From NCBI GenBank assembly GCA_938003855.1, contig CALKXD010000003.1, forward strand, positions 1-64,000: a stretch of DNA of 64,000 nucleotides, in the 5' to 3' direction. The DNA comes from an uncultured Granulosicoccaceae bacterium (GTDB lineage Bacteria > Pseudomonadota > Gammaproteobacteria > Granulosicoccales > Granulosicoccaceae). Under the pieces are notes generated by a model, which saw nothing but the letters and a program-made list of their open reading frames with translations, searched no databases and had not been told where the DNA came from. Positions 25,723 to 34,231 of this stretch are shown here, one piece after another. Position numbers and translations under genes: made by a program. Within the stretch, counting starts at the first letter, position 1. Each line of letters starts with the position of its first letter.

Positions 25723-27018
25723 GTGAATATAAAAGCACTTGCAGCTGGCCTGGTTTTCGGTGCCAGTACGCTAATGAGCACCTCGGTGCTGTCTGCGACC
25801 GAGATTCAATGGTGGCATGCGATGGGCGGCCGTCTGGGTGAGGTGGTCAATGAAATCGCCGAGAAATACAACGCCAGTCAGTCTGACGTGGTTGTTGTGC
25901 CGACTTACAAAGGCGGTTACGAAGACACCATGACAGCCGGCATTGCGGCTTTTCGGGCGAAAGAGCAGCCGCACGTGATTCAGATCTTTGATGCCGGTGC
26001 AGCCACCATTATCAATGCAAAAGGTGCCACGGTACCGGTTGCTGACCTCATGAAAGATTTCAACATCGAAGATTACATTCCCGGTGTGCGATATTTCTAT
26101 GCCGACTCTGACGGCAAAATGATCGGTCTGCCGTTTAACTCTTCAACACCGCTGCTCTACTATAACAAAGATGCTTTTGCCGAAGCCGGACTCGAAAACC
26201 CACCTAAAACCTGGGAAGAATTCGAAGCCATGGCGCCCAAGCTGAAAGAAGCCGGGTACATTGCGCTGGCGCAAAGCCACAGCCCGTGGATTTTCTCCGA
26301 GAACTTCCACAGCCGCCACAACATTCAACTGGCCACTGGTAACAACGGCTACGATTCAACAGACGTCAAGATTCTCTACAACAACGACCACATGAAAATG
26401 CACTGGTCAAAAGTGAAAGAATGGCTTGATGCCGGATACTACGGTTTCTACGGTCGTGCCTGGGGCGACAATCAAGATGCTTTCGTGCAGAAAAAAGTCG
26501 CTATGTGGCTTGGTTCGTCGGGCTCGTTTGGTGGTCTGACTAAATCTGCCGAGTTCGAATTCGGTGCGACATTCCTGCCGTACTGGGAGAGCATTGTCAA
26601 AGAACCTAAAGGTACTTTCATCGGCGGCGCTGCACTGTTTGCCATGTCGGGCCATTCAGATGAAGAGTACGCCGCTGTTGCTGATTTCTTCGACTACATG
26701 ACTGCCTCTGACAACCAGGTGTTCTGGCACAAAGAAACCGGCTATGTGCCTATCACCAGCGAAGCCTATGCTGCAGCGAAAGACGACGGCTACTACGAGA
26801 GCACCCCTGATGCAGAAATCGGTATCCTGCAGTTGAGCCAGGAAGGTGGCGAGTGGACCAAAGGCTATCGACTCGGCTACTACGTGCAGATCCGTGATGT
26901 CATGTACAAGCACTTTGATGACATCTTCTCTGGCTCTGCCAGTGTCGATGACGCGTTTGCTGCGATGGAAACTGAATCCAACGCCCTGCTGAAACGCTTT
27001 AGCGATACCTATAAGTAA
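25723..27018 (+). CDS. ugpB: sn-glycerol-3-phosphate ABC transporter, substrate-binding protein UgpB
   Basis: A 431-aa periplasmic binding protein of the extracellular solute-binding family 1. The signal peptide (VNIKALAAGLVFGAS, cleaved near VLSA) is followed by IQWWHAMGG, VVPTYKGGYEDTMTAG and FNSSTPLLYYNKD, which align by eye with E. coli UgpB. The GTG start at 25723 is set by GGAG nine bases upstream; the frame is open earlier, but the preceding 49 codons do not look like protein. Codon choice is strongly biased (GAA, AAA, GGT), suggesting high expression. A stable hairpin follows the stop. Confidence 0.93.
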   Translation: MNIKALAAGLVFGASTLMSTSVLSATEIQWWHAMGGRLGEVVNEIAEKYNASQSDVVVVPTYKGGYEDTMTAGIAAFRAKEQPHVIQIFDAGAATIINAKGATVPVADLMKDFNIEDYIPGVRYFYADSDGKMIGLPFNSSTPLLYYNKDAFAEAGLENPPKTWEEFEAMAPKLKEAGYIALAQSHSPWIFSENFHSRHNIQLATGNNGYDSTDVKILYNNDHMKMHWSKVKEWLDAGYYGFYGRAWGDNQDAFVQKKVAMWLGSSGSFGGLTKSAEFEFGATFLPYWESIVKEPKGTFIGGAALFAMSGHSDEEYAAVADFFDYMTASDNQVFWHKETGYVPITSEAYAAAKDDGYYESTPDAEIGILQLSQEGGEWTKGYRLGYYVQIRDVMYKHFDDIFSGSASVDDAFAAMETESNALLKRFSDTYK

Positions 27019-27037
27019 CCAGCCTTAGAGCTGAATG

Positions 27038-27065
27038 TCCGTGGCGGCGATCCCGCCGCCACGGA
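27038..27065 (+). terminator. 12-bp perfect hairpin between ugpB and ugpA
   Basis: TCCGTGGCGGCG, loop ATCC, CGCCGCCACGGA: a perfect 12-bp GC-rich stem with no T-run after it. It most likely stabilises the ugpB message or partly stops transcription, so that the binding protein exceeds the membrane parts. This arrangement is common after binding-protein genes. Confidence 0.7.
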
Positions 27066-27096
27066 TCGACGATCTGGTTCCCTACGGAAAGCCTGA

Positions 27097-27975
27097 ATGA
27101 AGCGCGTTCAGTTTGAGCACAGCACGATTCCCTATCTGTTTGTCGCTCCGCAAATAGCGATAATAGTGATATTTTTCCTGTGGCCCGCAGCGCAGGCGAT
27201 CTATCAATCGTTTCTGCTCGAAGATGCGTTCGGGTTATCGACCCAGTTTGTCTGGTTTAGAAACTACCAGGACACCATCTTCAGCCCGTCCTGGTTGCAG
27301 GCGGCCGGCTTCACGGCAATTTTCGCCACACTGGTTACTTTTCTTTCACTGGGGTTTGCGCTATTACTTGCGGTGAAAGCCAACGAGGTAATCCGTGGCG
27401 CCAGTACCTATAAGACCACCTTGATGTGGGCCTATGCTATTGCACCTCCGGTGGCGGGTCTGATGGGGAATCTGATGTTCAATCCCCTGATCGGTGATCT
27501 CTACAAATTTTTTAACGTGATTGGCTGGGACTTCAACCACAAGCTTGACTCTTTCGATGCGGGTTTTGTGGTGGTGTTGATATCGGTCTGGAAGCAGGTC
27601 AGCGTTAACTTTATATTTTTCCTATCGGGCTTGCAGAGTATTCCTAATTCGGTAAATGAAGCCTCTATGATGGATTGCCGAAGCCCCACCCGACGCTTCT
27701 GGACCATTACCTTCCCACTGCTGGCACCGACCACTTTTTTCCTGATGGTGATTAACATCACCTACGCATTTTTTGAAACATTCGGCATCATTGATACCAC
27801 CACCCGGGGCGCTCCGGGCGGGGCCACCAACACGTTGGTATTTAAAGTCTTTCAAGATGGGTTCAGAGGCGCTGATCTGGGTGGCTCATCGGCGCAGTCG
27901 GTCGTACTGATGATTCTGGTGCTTGCACTGACAGTAATCCAGTTTCGATTTATAGAACGCAAAGTGCACTACTAG
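27097..27975 (+). CDS. ugpA: glycerol-3-phosphate ABC transporter permease UgpA
   Basis: A 292-aa inner-membrane permease with six hydrophobic segments starting at IPYLFVAPQIAIIVIFFLW. The cytoplasmic coupling loop reads NEASMMDCRSPTRRFWTITFPLL, a slightly degenerate EAA motif in which the usual ID-GA becomes MDCRS. It pairs with UgpE in the channel and takes substrate from UgpB. GGAAAG lies before the ATG. The gene sits between the ugpB hairpin and a small ORF ahead of ugpE. Confidence 0.93.
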   Translation: MKRVQFEHSTIPYLFVAPQIAIIVIFFLWPAAQAIYQSFLLEDAFGLSTQFVWFRNYQDTIFSPSWLQAAGFTAIFATLVTFLSLGFALLLAVKANEVIRGASTYKTTLMWAYAIAPPVAGLMGNLMFNPLIGDLYKFFNVIGWDFNHKLDSFDAGFVVVLISVWKQVSVNFIFFLSGLQSIPNSVNEASMMDCRSPTRRFWTITFPLLAPTTFFLMVINITYAFFETFGIIDTTTRGAPGGATNTLVFKVFQDGFRGADLGGSSAQSVVLMILVLALTVIQFRFIERKVHY

Positions 27976-27989
27976 GAGGCTGTCCGGAA

Positions 27990-28118
27990 ATGAATGATCT
28001 ACTGCGGAAGCGATCTGTCAGGTTACTAGTGCGATCAGCCCCGGGTTGCTTGCCAGGCTTGTGTCACGGCTCTACGGCGGGTCTAGTGCCGGCGCTTAAC
28101 ATCCGGAGCCTGAAATGA
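27990..28118 (+). CDS. 42-codon small ORF coupled to ugpE
   Basis: ATG at 27990 is preceded by AGGAGG ten bases upstream. It encodes 42 residues rich in Arg and Leu (MNDLLRKRSVRLL at the start, no membrane segment), and its TGA overlaps the ugpE ATG in ATGA. The ribosome site and coupling speak for translation. A leader peptide that couples or tunes ugpE translation is one possibility. The other is simply a spacer that happens to be open, since ugpE has its own GGAG six bases before its start. I recognise no homologue. Confidence 0.45.
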   Translation: MNDLLRKRSVRLLVRSAPGCLPGLCHGSTAGLVPALNIRSLK

Positions 28119-28969
28119 GCAACTGGAACTGGCGGCTGATTACTACCCATGCCATTTTGATCATCGGTGTGCTGTTTATGAGTTTGCCGGTCTGGGTTGC
28201 CTTCGCGACATCAACCCATGCGCCGGAAACCATACTGCGGGACGGTCTGCAGATTTGGCCGGGCGGACATTTTTTCGAGACCTACCGGGAAGTGCTGATT
28301 GTTGATGGCGGCGTGATGAAGTCAGTGCTTGGCACCACCATGTTAAAAAACAGCATGATTCTAGGTATCGGCTTTGCGATTGGTAAAGTGATCGTTTCCA
28401 TGCTGGCGGCTTACGCTATTGTTTATTTCCGCTTCCGCCTGGCAGTGCCGCTGTTCTGGATTATCTTCATGACCCTGTTGCTGCCACTTGAGGTGCGTAT
28501 TATACCCTCCTATGAGGTGGTCGCCGGTCTGGGCTTGCTCGACACACACTTCGGCTTGATCGTACCGCTGATCGCCTCGGCAACCGGGACATTTTTTTTC
28601 CGGCAGTTTTTCCGCTCGGTACCCGATGAACTACTGGAAGCAGCGCGTCTCGACGGGGCTACTGCGTGGGGCTTTTTTGTCGATATCCTTATCCCGTTGT
28701 CAAAGACGATGATCGCGGCAATCCTGATTATTATGTTTGTGGTCGGCTGGAATCAATATCTCTGGCCATTGATCATGACGACCAAAGAAGAAAACTACAC
28801 GCTTGTTATCGGCATAAAGCAGATCTATCAGATTCTGGCCGAAGGTGGCGAGTTACCGCAGTATCAGAAAGCATTTGCACTGACTATTCTGGCGACGTTT
28901 CCGCCTGTGCTTGTTGTGCTGGTGTTTCAGAACTGGTTTGTGAAAGGTCTGGTGGAGAGCGAAAAATAA
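28115..28969 (+). CDS. ugpE: glycerol-3-phosphate ABC transporter permease UgpE
   Basis: A 284-aa inner-membrane permease with six hydrophobic segments. The EAA coupling loop [17 protein letters not shown] is intact, with the following ILIPLSKT. The [11 protein letters not shown] segment in the fifth helix is characteristic of UgpE and MalG-type permeases. GGAG is six bases before the ATG. It overlaps the small ORF (ATGA) at its start, and its TAA shares one base with the ugpC ATG, so it is tightly coupled on both sides. Confidence 0.93.
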   Translation: MSNWNWRLITTHAILIIGVLFMSLPVWVAFATSTHAPETILRDGLQIWPGGHFFETYREVLIVDGGVMKSVLGTTMLKNSMILGIGFAIGKVIVSMLAAYAIVYFRFRLAVPLFWIIFMTLLLPLEVRIIPSYEVVAGLGLLDTHFGLIVPLIASATGTFFFRQFFRSVPDELLEAARLDGATAWGFFVDILIPLSKTMIAAILIIMFVVGWNQYLWPLIMTTKEENYTLVIGIKQIYQILAEGGELPQYQKAFALTILATFPPVLVVLVFQNWFVKGLVESEK

Positions 28970-30045
28970 TGGCCAACGTGCAACTGAATGGTGTACGAAA
29001 GACCTACCCCAATGGTGCAATAGCGGTGCGCGGTGTCGATATGACTATCGACGATGGCGAGTTTATTGTTTTTGTCGGGCCGTCCGGTTGTGGTAAGTCC
29101 ACGTTGCTGCGAATGATAGCGGGGCTCGAGAAAATAACCGAAGGCGATATCAAAATTGATGATCGCCAGATAAACGACGTCTCTCCCGCCGACCGCGATG
29201 TTGCCATGGTTTTCCAGAACTATGCTTTGTACCCCCATATGACAGTGCGTGGCAATATGTCATACGGATTGAAAAACCGGGGTATGCCCAAAGCCGAAAT
29301 AACCAAAAAAGTGGAAGAGGCAGCAAGTTTGCTGCGGATTGGTGATTTCCTTGACCGGCAACCTAATCAGTTGTCGGGAGGGCAGCGTCAGCGTGTGGCA
29401 ATGGGGCGGGCAATTGTGCGCGAGCCCAAAGTGTTTTTGTTCGACGAGCCATTGTCAAACCTTGATGCCAAGCTGCGCGTGCAGATGCGTATTGAGATTA
29501 AGCGCCTGCAACGCCGTTTGAACGTTACCAGTATTTACGTCACGCACGATCAAACCGAGGCGATGACGCTCGCCGATCGGCTTGCCGTTATTAACGATGG
29601 AAAAATCGAGCAGATGGGGTCACCCATCGAACTCTATAAAAACCCCGCAACGCTTTTTGTCGCATCGTTCATTGGTTCGCCACAGGTGAACCGGCTTCCG
29701 GTAACCTTTGACGGTCAGAATCTGGTCAACGGGGATCTTGTCATACCGGGTTTCACCGGTCTTCCTCAGAAGACCAGGCTGGTGCTGGGCATTCGTCCGG
29801 ATGATCTTCATCAGTCCGGCGACGGGCAGTTTACATTGCGTGTTGATATCGTCGAGCAACACGGTGCCGATAATCTGATCTACGGTGCCTTGCGTGGCAC
29901 TGAAGAAAATGACGCAGATGATGCCGAGTTTTGCTTTAAGACCGATCACAGTCTGCTACCGGCACTGGAGACTACACTGCAGCTAGGATTTGATACTGAG
30001 CGGGCAATGGTGTTTGAGCAGGAATCCGGTCAGCGCCTGTTGTAG
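28969..30045 (+). CDS. ugpC: glycerol-3-phosphate ABC transporter ATPase UgpC
   Basis: A 358-aa ATPase that drives the UgpAE channel. It has Walker [10 protein letters not shown] (about residues 37-45), a Q-loop in [11 protein letters not shown], signature [14 protein letters not shown], Walker [13 protein letters not shown] and the switch His in YVTHDQTEA. The C-terminal 120 residues form the TOBE/regulatory domain of the CUT1 sugar-transporter family. The ATG is fixed by the one-base overlap with the ugpE stop; the frame is open further upstream only because it runs through ugpE. Confidence 0.95.
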   Translation: MANVQLNGVRKTYPNGAIAVRGVDMTIDDGEFIVFVGPSGCGKSTLLRMIAGLEKITEGDIKIDDRQINDVSPADRDVAMVFQNYALYPHMTVRGNMSYGLKNRGMPKAEITKKVEEAASLLRIGDFLDRQPNQLSGGQRQRVAMGRAIVREPKVFLFDEPLSNLDAKLRVQMRIEIKRLQRRLNVTSIYVTHDQTEAMTLADRLAVINDGKIEQMGSPIELYKNPATLFVASFIGSPQVNRLPVTFDGQNLVNGDLVIPGFTGLPQKTRLVLGIRPDDLHQSGDGQFTLRVDIVEQHGADNLIYGALRGTEENDADDAEFCFKTDHSLLPALETTLQLGFDTERAMVFEQESGQRLL

Positions 30046-30071
30046 TAAGTTACCTTGCAGAGCAGTTATTA

Positions 30072-30908
30072 GTGCAGGCTGTTACCGGATACAGTTTAGT
30101 CAGGCGTTGCATCAGTCACCTTATCCTGCTGTGCGGCGTAGTGATTATGCTGGCGCCTGTTGTACTGATTGTGCTTTCGTCCACCCATACAACGCAAACA
30201 TTACAGCAACAGGGCTTGCAGTGGGTCTGGGGAGATCAGGCGCTACAGAATTACTCGCGGGTGCTTGCTTTTGAGGCGGGTTTTTTTGATCAGGTCACGC
30301 CATTGGCGATGCTGCAGAACTCCCTGATCGTAGCACTTGGCGTTGCCACTCTCACTACACTGTTTTCTTTGTTGACGGCTTACGCCATTGTGTTTTTCGA
30401 GATGCCACTGGCTAAGTGGGTGTTCTGGCTGGTACTTATGACGCTGTTGTTCCCACTGGAATCCCGATTTATTACTACCTTTCAGATCACCGCTTTGCTT
30501 GGTTTGATCAATACCCATGTGGGAATAATTCTGCCGGTGCTGGCTGCTGCGCTGGGCACTTTCTTTTTCAGGCAGTACTTTTTAACGCTACCGAAGTACC
30601 TGATTGAAGCGGCAATTCTCGATGGTGCAGGCCCCTGGAAATTTCTGGTAGATATTATTCTGCCATTGTCTTTCTCGCGTGCCGGTGCAATCTTTGTTAT
30701 TGCATTTATGATTGGCTGGAATCAATACTTGTGGCCCCTGATGATAAGCACCGATGATTCCCTGTACACACTGGTCAGAGGGATTCGCCTGATCGGTCAG
30801 GAGTCCGGTCCCGGTATGGCATTGGTGGTGATAACGATTCTGCCGCCGTTTGTTCTGCTGCTGGTGTTTCAGCGTTGGTTCTACGGCGCGCTATCCAGCC
30901 GTGTATAG
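30072..30908 (+). CDS. second UgpE-like permease
   Basis: A 278-aa permease paralogous to UgpE. It shares the SSTHTTQTL / STHAPETIL start region, the loop YLIEAAILDGAGPWKFLVDIILPLS, FFFRQ(Y/F)F and the hallmark [11 protein letters not shown], but much of the rest has diverged. All six membrane segments and the EAA loop are intact, so it looks functional. It begins with GTG 26 bases after ugpC, with only a weak ribosome site, and ends the operon. There is no matching second ugpA. It may be an alternative subunit that alters substrate choice; redundancy is equally possible. Confidence 0.82.
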   Translation: MQAVTGYSLVRRCISHLILLCGVVIMLAPVVLIVLSSTHTTQTLQQQGLQWVWGDQALQNYSRVLAFEAGFFDQVTPLAMLQNSLIVALGVATLTTLFSLLTAYAIVFFEMPLAKWVFWLVLMTLLFPLESRFITTFQITALLGLINTHVGIILPVLAAALGTFFFRQYFLTLPKYLIEAAILDGAGPWKFLVDIILPLSFSRAGAIFVIAFMIGWNQYLWPLMISTDDSLYTLVRGIRLIGQESGPGMALVVITILPPFVLLLVFQRWFYGALSSRV

Positions 30909-30971
30909 AGCCGTTCTGTTCAGGCTTTGCGTGTTGCAGCGTCGCCGTACCGTGCCGGTGACACGGGCTTG

Positions 30972-31430
30972 CTAGGGTAGTTTTAGTTTCATGCCTTCGT
31001 GGCTGGCTATAAACCCAAGCCGCTGATAGAACTGGATCGCCTCCGGGCGGCTTTTATCGGAGGTAAGCTGGATCATAGCGACCCCTTTGGCCTTTGCCCG
31101 TTCTATAGCCCAGTCAAACAGAGCGGCCCCCAAACCTTTACCGCGCCAGTCACTGTGCACCCGCACCCCTTCGATCAGGCAGCGCCATGATCCGGTGTGA
31201 GTGAGGTACGGTATGTAGGTAAGCTGCAGCAAACCGATAATTGCGGTGCCACTGTCGATGACGATTAGTTCGTTGTTCGGGTCTGCCGCAATAGCGTTGA
31301 AGGCCGTGTTGTAGCTTTCGTTCAACGGCTCGGACAGGTCTTCGCGCTGTCGGCCAAGTGCATCGTCGGCCAGCAGTGCCACAATAGCAGGTAGATCTGT
31401 AAATTCGGCGATTCGGTAAACGGGAGTCAT
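30972..31430 (-). CDS. GNAT-family N-acetyltransferase
   Basis: A 152-aa acetyl-CoA-dependent transferase. The acetyl-CoA loop is RGKGLGAALFDWAI (about residues 94-107), preceded by the VRVHSDW strand and followed by AIQFYQRLGFIAS, all standard for GNAT. The acceptor is unknown. GGAA lies before the ATG. It converges with the ugp operon, 63 bases away. Confidence 0.9.
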   Translation of the reverse strand: MTPVYRIAEFTDLPAIVALLADDALGRQREDLSEPLNESYNTAFNAIAADPNNELIVIDSGTAIIGLLQLTYIPYLTHTGSWRCLIEGVRVHSDWRGKGLGAALFDWAIERAKAKGVAMIQLTSDKSRPEAIQFYQRLGFIASHEGMKLKLP

Positions 31431-31778
31431 GTGTTTTTCCTGAACGCGATGTCGCGAAAATGCCGGCCGGACGGCGACGGGACCGGGTCAGTCTAGCACG
31501 GTGTCAGCGCTGTGGATTGTCGGGCTGGCAGCGTTACAGAAAGTCTGATGACGCTGGTGTTTCTGCTGGCACAGCGTATTTTAAATCCGCTGCCGGTTGC
31601 TGCTTGCGTGACTGCAGAGTATTTTTTACTACGCTTTATTGCGCCATCGTGTTATCAATTGCTGAACGATAGCGGGACTCCCGGGTTTGTTTGTCACCGT
31701 GAGAACCCGATCGGCGGACACCATCAATCCGCCTGCAGCAAAGCGCGCCTTTTTAATGCCGACTGATCAGTGAGACTT
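31431..31778. other. intergenic region with an uncertain hydrophobic frame
   Basis: About 350 bases between the divergent acetyltransferase and desaturase genes. A frame at 31512-31766 holds a hydrophobic stretch (VFLLAQRILNPLPV) but has no ribosome site and loses protein character at its end. It may be a decayed fragment. Confidence 0.35.
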
Positions 31779-32834
31779 ATGCGGGACTACACCATGGAGG
31801 GCAGCAGTGCCAGGCAGGCTGTCGACAGCGGCCTGGCGTCGGCGCGCTGGTACCAGAGCCCGATTGATCGTGACACACTCAATGCTCTGGCACAGAAACG
31901 CGACTGGCCCGCGATCCGCGATACCCTGATCTGGCTAGCGTCGATGGTGCTGTGTGCTGTGCTGGTCATTCAATGGTGGCCTTCATGGCAGGCTGTATTC
32001 CCGTTGATGATCTACGGTGTGTTGTACGGTTCTGCCAGTGATTCGCGCTGGCATGAGTGTGGCCATAATACGGCGTTTAAAACACCGTGGATGAACCGGG
32101 TCGTGTACCAGATTGCCTGCTTCATGATTATGCGAAATCCAGTGTCATGGCGCTGGAGCCATACACGTCATCATCTGAATACCATACTGGTGGGTCGCGA
32201 TCCTGAAATAGCATTGATGAGGCCGCCGGATGTACTGCATGTCTGCCTCAATTTTCTGGGGCTTGTCGATGCGTACCACGCCGTGCGTTTGATGTTTCAA
32301 AATGCGTTTGGCAGGCTGGGTAGCTCAGAGCAAACTTATGTCCCTGAGCGGGAAGCGGCAATGGCCTTTCGCATCGCACGAATCTGGTTGCTGGTGTACG
32401 CGGGTGTCTGCCTTGCGGCCGTTGTGACCTCGTCACTGCTGCCGCTGCTGCTTGTTGGCACGCCGCGCTTGTATGGCGCCTGGCATCATGTGCTGACGGG
32501 CCTGTTACAACACGGTGGTCTGGCAGACAACGTTACTGATTATCGCCTCAATACTCGTACCGTCTACATGAACCGCGTCAGTCGTTTTATCTATTGGAAC
32601 ATGAACTATCACCTGGAGCACCATATGTACCCCAGGGTGCCGTATCACGCTTTGCCTGAATTGCACAAAATACTGCAGCCTGATATGCCGCAACCGTGCA
32701 CGTCGATTCTGGCGGGGTACCGGCAGATGCTGCCTGTGTTGTGGCGGCAGCTGAAAAATGAACAGATCTACTTGCAGCGGCCTCTGCCAAATACAGCAAG
32801 CCCGTATGTGACGCAGGTCGGTAACGGCGACTGA
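31779..32834 (+). CDS. membrane fatty-acid-desaturase-family protein (MocD-like)
   Basis: A 351-aa integral membrane di-iron enzyme. The three histidine boxes are present: HECGH (about residue 91), HTRHH (about 128) and HLEHH (about 274), with membrane helices between. The stretch SDSRWHECGH and the MIMRNP...WRWSHTRHH spacing resemble desaturase-like hydroxylases annotated as MocD, but this is recollection. It could act on a fatty acyl chain or a small hydrocarbon. Starts at 31770 (GTG), 31779 and 31794 are all possible and none has a good ribosome site. No ferredoxin or reductase is next to it. Confidence 0.85.
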   Translation: MRDYTMEGSSARQAVDSGLASARWYQSPIDRDTLNALAQKRDWPAIRDTLIWLASMVLCAVLVIQWWPSWQAVFPLMIYGVLYGSASDSRWHECGHNTAFKTPWMNRVVYQIACFMIMRNPVSWRWSHTRHHLNTILVGRDPEIALMRPPDVLHVCLNFLGLVDAYHAVRLMFQNAFGRLGSSEQTYVPEREAAMAFRIARIWLLVYAGVCLAAVVTSSLLPLLLVGTPRLYGAWHHVLTGLLQHGGLADNVTDYRLNTRTVYMNRVSRFIYWNMNYHLEHHMYPRVPYHALPELHKILQPDMPQPCTSILAGYRQMLPVLWRQLKNEQIYLQRPLPNTASPYVTQVGNGD

Positions 32835-32888
32835 CCGGGGGGGCGGTCTGTGCGCGTTAAAGAACGCCGTGCTGGCTGGTTATCTGAA

Positions 32889-32915
32889 CCCCGGCCTGTT
32901 TCACAAAGACCGGGG
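32889..32915. terminator. hairpin between convergent genes
   Basis: CCCCGG, 15-base loop, CCGGGG, with CT/AG able to extend the stem after one mismatch. It lies between the ends of the desaturase and PCu(A)C genes and could serve both directions. No T-run, so weak support. Confidence 0.35.
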
Positions 32916-32979
32916 CGATGACACTTACCAATCGCCAGAGCACACGGACGGGGCGCTCTGATAAACCGTGTTTCCCCGG

Positions 32980-33507
32980 CTAGTTGGATTTCTTGTGGTG
33001 GTCGTGTTTCATTTTTTTGTCCGAATGATCCATAGCGCCGTGAGATTTTTCACCCAGTGCCATAATCTCCATCGTTACCTCAACAACCCCGGCTTTTTCA
33101 AACTCAAAAGTTGCTGTGGTTTGCTCGCCGGCCATCAGTTGCTGATTGATTTGCATGTACATCATGTGCAGACCACCGGGTTTCAGGGTTACTTCTGCAC
33201 CGGCCGGAATTTCCAGCCCTGCCTCGAGGTGCTGCATTTTCATGACGTCACCCTGCATCGACATTTCGTGAACTTCAGTGATGGTGGCGAACACTGCACT
33301 GCCACCAATCAATCGGTCAGCGGTGTCACCATCATTGCGAATGACAGCATAGCCGGCGGCTGTTCTAGCGCCAGGTGGTGTCGCGCGAGTGTGTGGGTTT
33401 GCTACGGTAAGGTCGCCGATAGCGTAGTCTGCAGCGCTGGCAGTTGCCTGAAGCAGTACTGTGGATAAAAAGAGTAGCGATGAAGTACAAAGTAGCTTTA
33501 GTGACAT
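32980..33507 (-). CDS. periplasmic copper chaperone, PCu(A)C family
   Basis: A 175-aa exported protein. A signal peptide ends near TASAA (about residue 26). The copper site pattern is seen: VHEMSMQGDVMKM, then, about 30 residues later, GGLHMMYM. These supply the His and Met ligands of PCu(A)C proteins, which deliver Cu(I) to the Cu-A or Cu-B centres of cytochrome oxidases. The C-terminal tail is His/Lys/Met-rich (KKMKHDHHKK) and could bind extra copper. The family places it in the periplasm. A FNR-type site 90 bases upstream suggests control by oxygen. A DUF2946-like protein lies upstream on the same strand. Confidence 0.9.
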   Translation of the reverse strand: MSLKLLCTSSLLFLSTVLLQATASAADYAIGDLTVANPHTRATPPGARTAAGYAVIRNDGDTADRLIGGSAVFATITEVHEMSMQGDVMKMQHLEAGLEIPAGAEVTLKPGGLHMMYMQINQQLMAGEQTTATFEFEKAGVVEVTMEIMALGEKSHGAMDHSDKKMKHDHHKKSN

Positions 33508-33597
33508 GGTTGTTTGGCCTTTCTAGAGTGCACAGAGCTGCGCGTGCAGCGCTGCACTAAAAAATTAGTCTGCGAAAATAATGCTAGCCGCGTTTGA

Positions 33598-33611
33598 TTG
33601 ACGCGGATCAA
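33598..33611 (-). promoter_or_regulatory. FNR/Anr-type box upstream of the PCu(A)C gene
   Basis: TTGAC-GCGG-ATCAA matches the FNR/Anr consensus TTGAT-N4-ATCAA at nine of ten fixed positions. It lies 90 bases upstream of the PCu(A)C start, in the 179-base gap. A TATTTT follows on the minus strand, although at 17 bases from the box it is closer than in a standard class II promoter. Control of copper delivery to an oxidase by low oxygen would be sensible; this is inference. Confidence 0.55.
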
Positions 33612-33686
33612 TGCTGCCGGTTTTGGATTGTGTAATCTGTACGGATAGCGAGATTTACCCGTGCGTGGGGATCCCGGGCGCGGGTA

Positions 33687-34034
33687 TCAGGGCGCGCGGG
33701 CCTGAAAACCGACGGTCGCCGATGCCATCACGGCCGTATTAACGTGTGTGGTCCGGAGCCGGTTGGTCAAAACCCGTGAGCCCGGCCAGCCTTCTGTCGT
33801 CGGCGTAGCGTCTGCTGAACTGGTACACAGCACACAACTTGCGCAGCCGGACTGCAGTGCCGTGGTTGAGCTGTTCGGGTCTTCTGGAATTGGCAGCCTC
33901 ATCAGGCGACCGGTGCAGCTGAGGGTCCAGACGCCGGTGGCCAGGTGGCTGACTTGCGCGATGACCGGCCGTACCACACTGAATGACAGGGCAATAAGCA
34001 GGTACAGCGTCAAATGTTGCAGTCGCTTGTGCAT
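33687..34034 (-). CDS. small Cys-containing exported protein, DUF2946-like
   Basis: A 115-aa protein with an N-terminal hydrophobic segment (LTLYLLIALSFSVV), perhaps a signal anchor, then an LSCTGRLMRLP segment and a CASCVLC cluster in the middle. This layout, next to a PCu(A)C gene, fits the DUF2946 proteins often found with copper-handling genes. The assignment is tentative, because the sequence beyond the cysteines is low in recognisable features. The CxxCxxC-like cluster may bind metal. Confidence 0.55.
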   Translation of the reverse strand: MHKRLQHLTLYLLIALSFSVVRPVIAQVSHLATGVWTLSCTGRLMRLPIPEDPNSSTTALQSGCASCVLCTSSADATPTTEGWPGSRVLTNRLRTTHVNTAVMASATVGFQARAP

Positions 34035-34231
34035 TATCGGTGTGCGGAATACCAGTGGTTTGTCTGCCTGCTGTAGCGGCGATGATGGTCGTCGCAGCGA
34101 GGGCGGCGATCAGGGTGACTGAATGATCGGTCGTTTTTCACGATTTTGCAAAGAATAAAGTGAGATTAGTAGATCGAAACTCAGGCGTCAGCCATACTTA
34201 CTGATTCAATTTTATTGGTCCAGGTAATTCT

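Noticed and set aside
28666-28968. Extended N-terminus for UgpC (frame open from 28666)
   Set aside because: The extra 101 codons run through ugpE in another frame and do not resemble protein. The ATG at 28969 overlaps the ugpE stop and begins the ATPase domain directly.
31512-31766. 84-codon hydrophobic frame as a real gene
   Set aside because: No ribosome site and no protein-like C-terminus; kept only as a possible fragment inside the intergenic entry.
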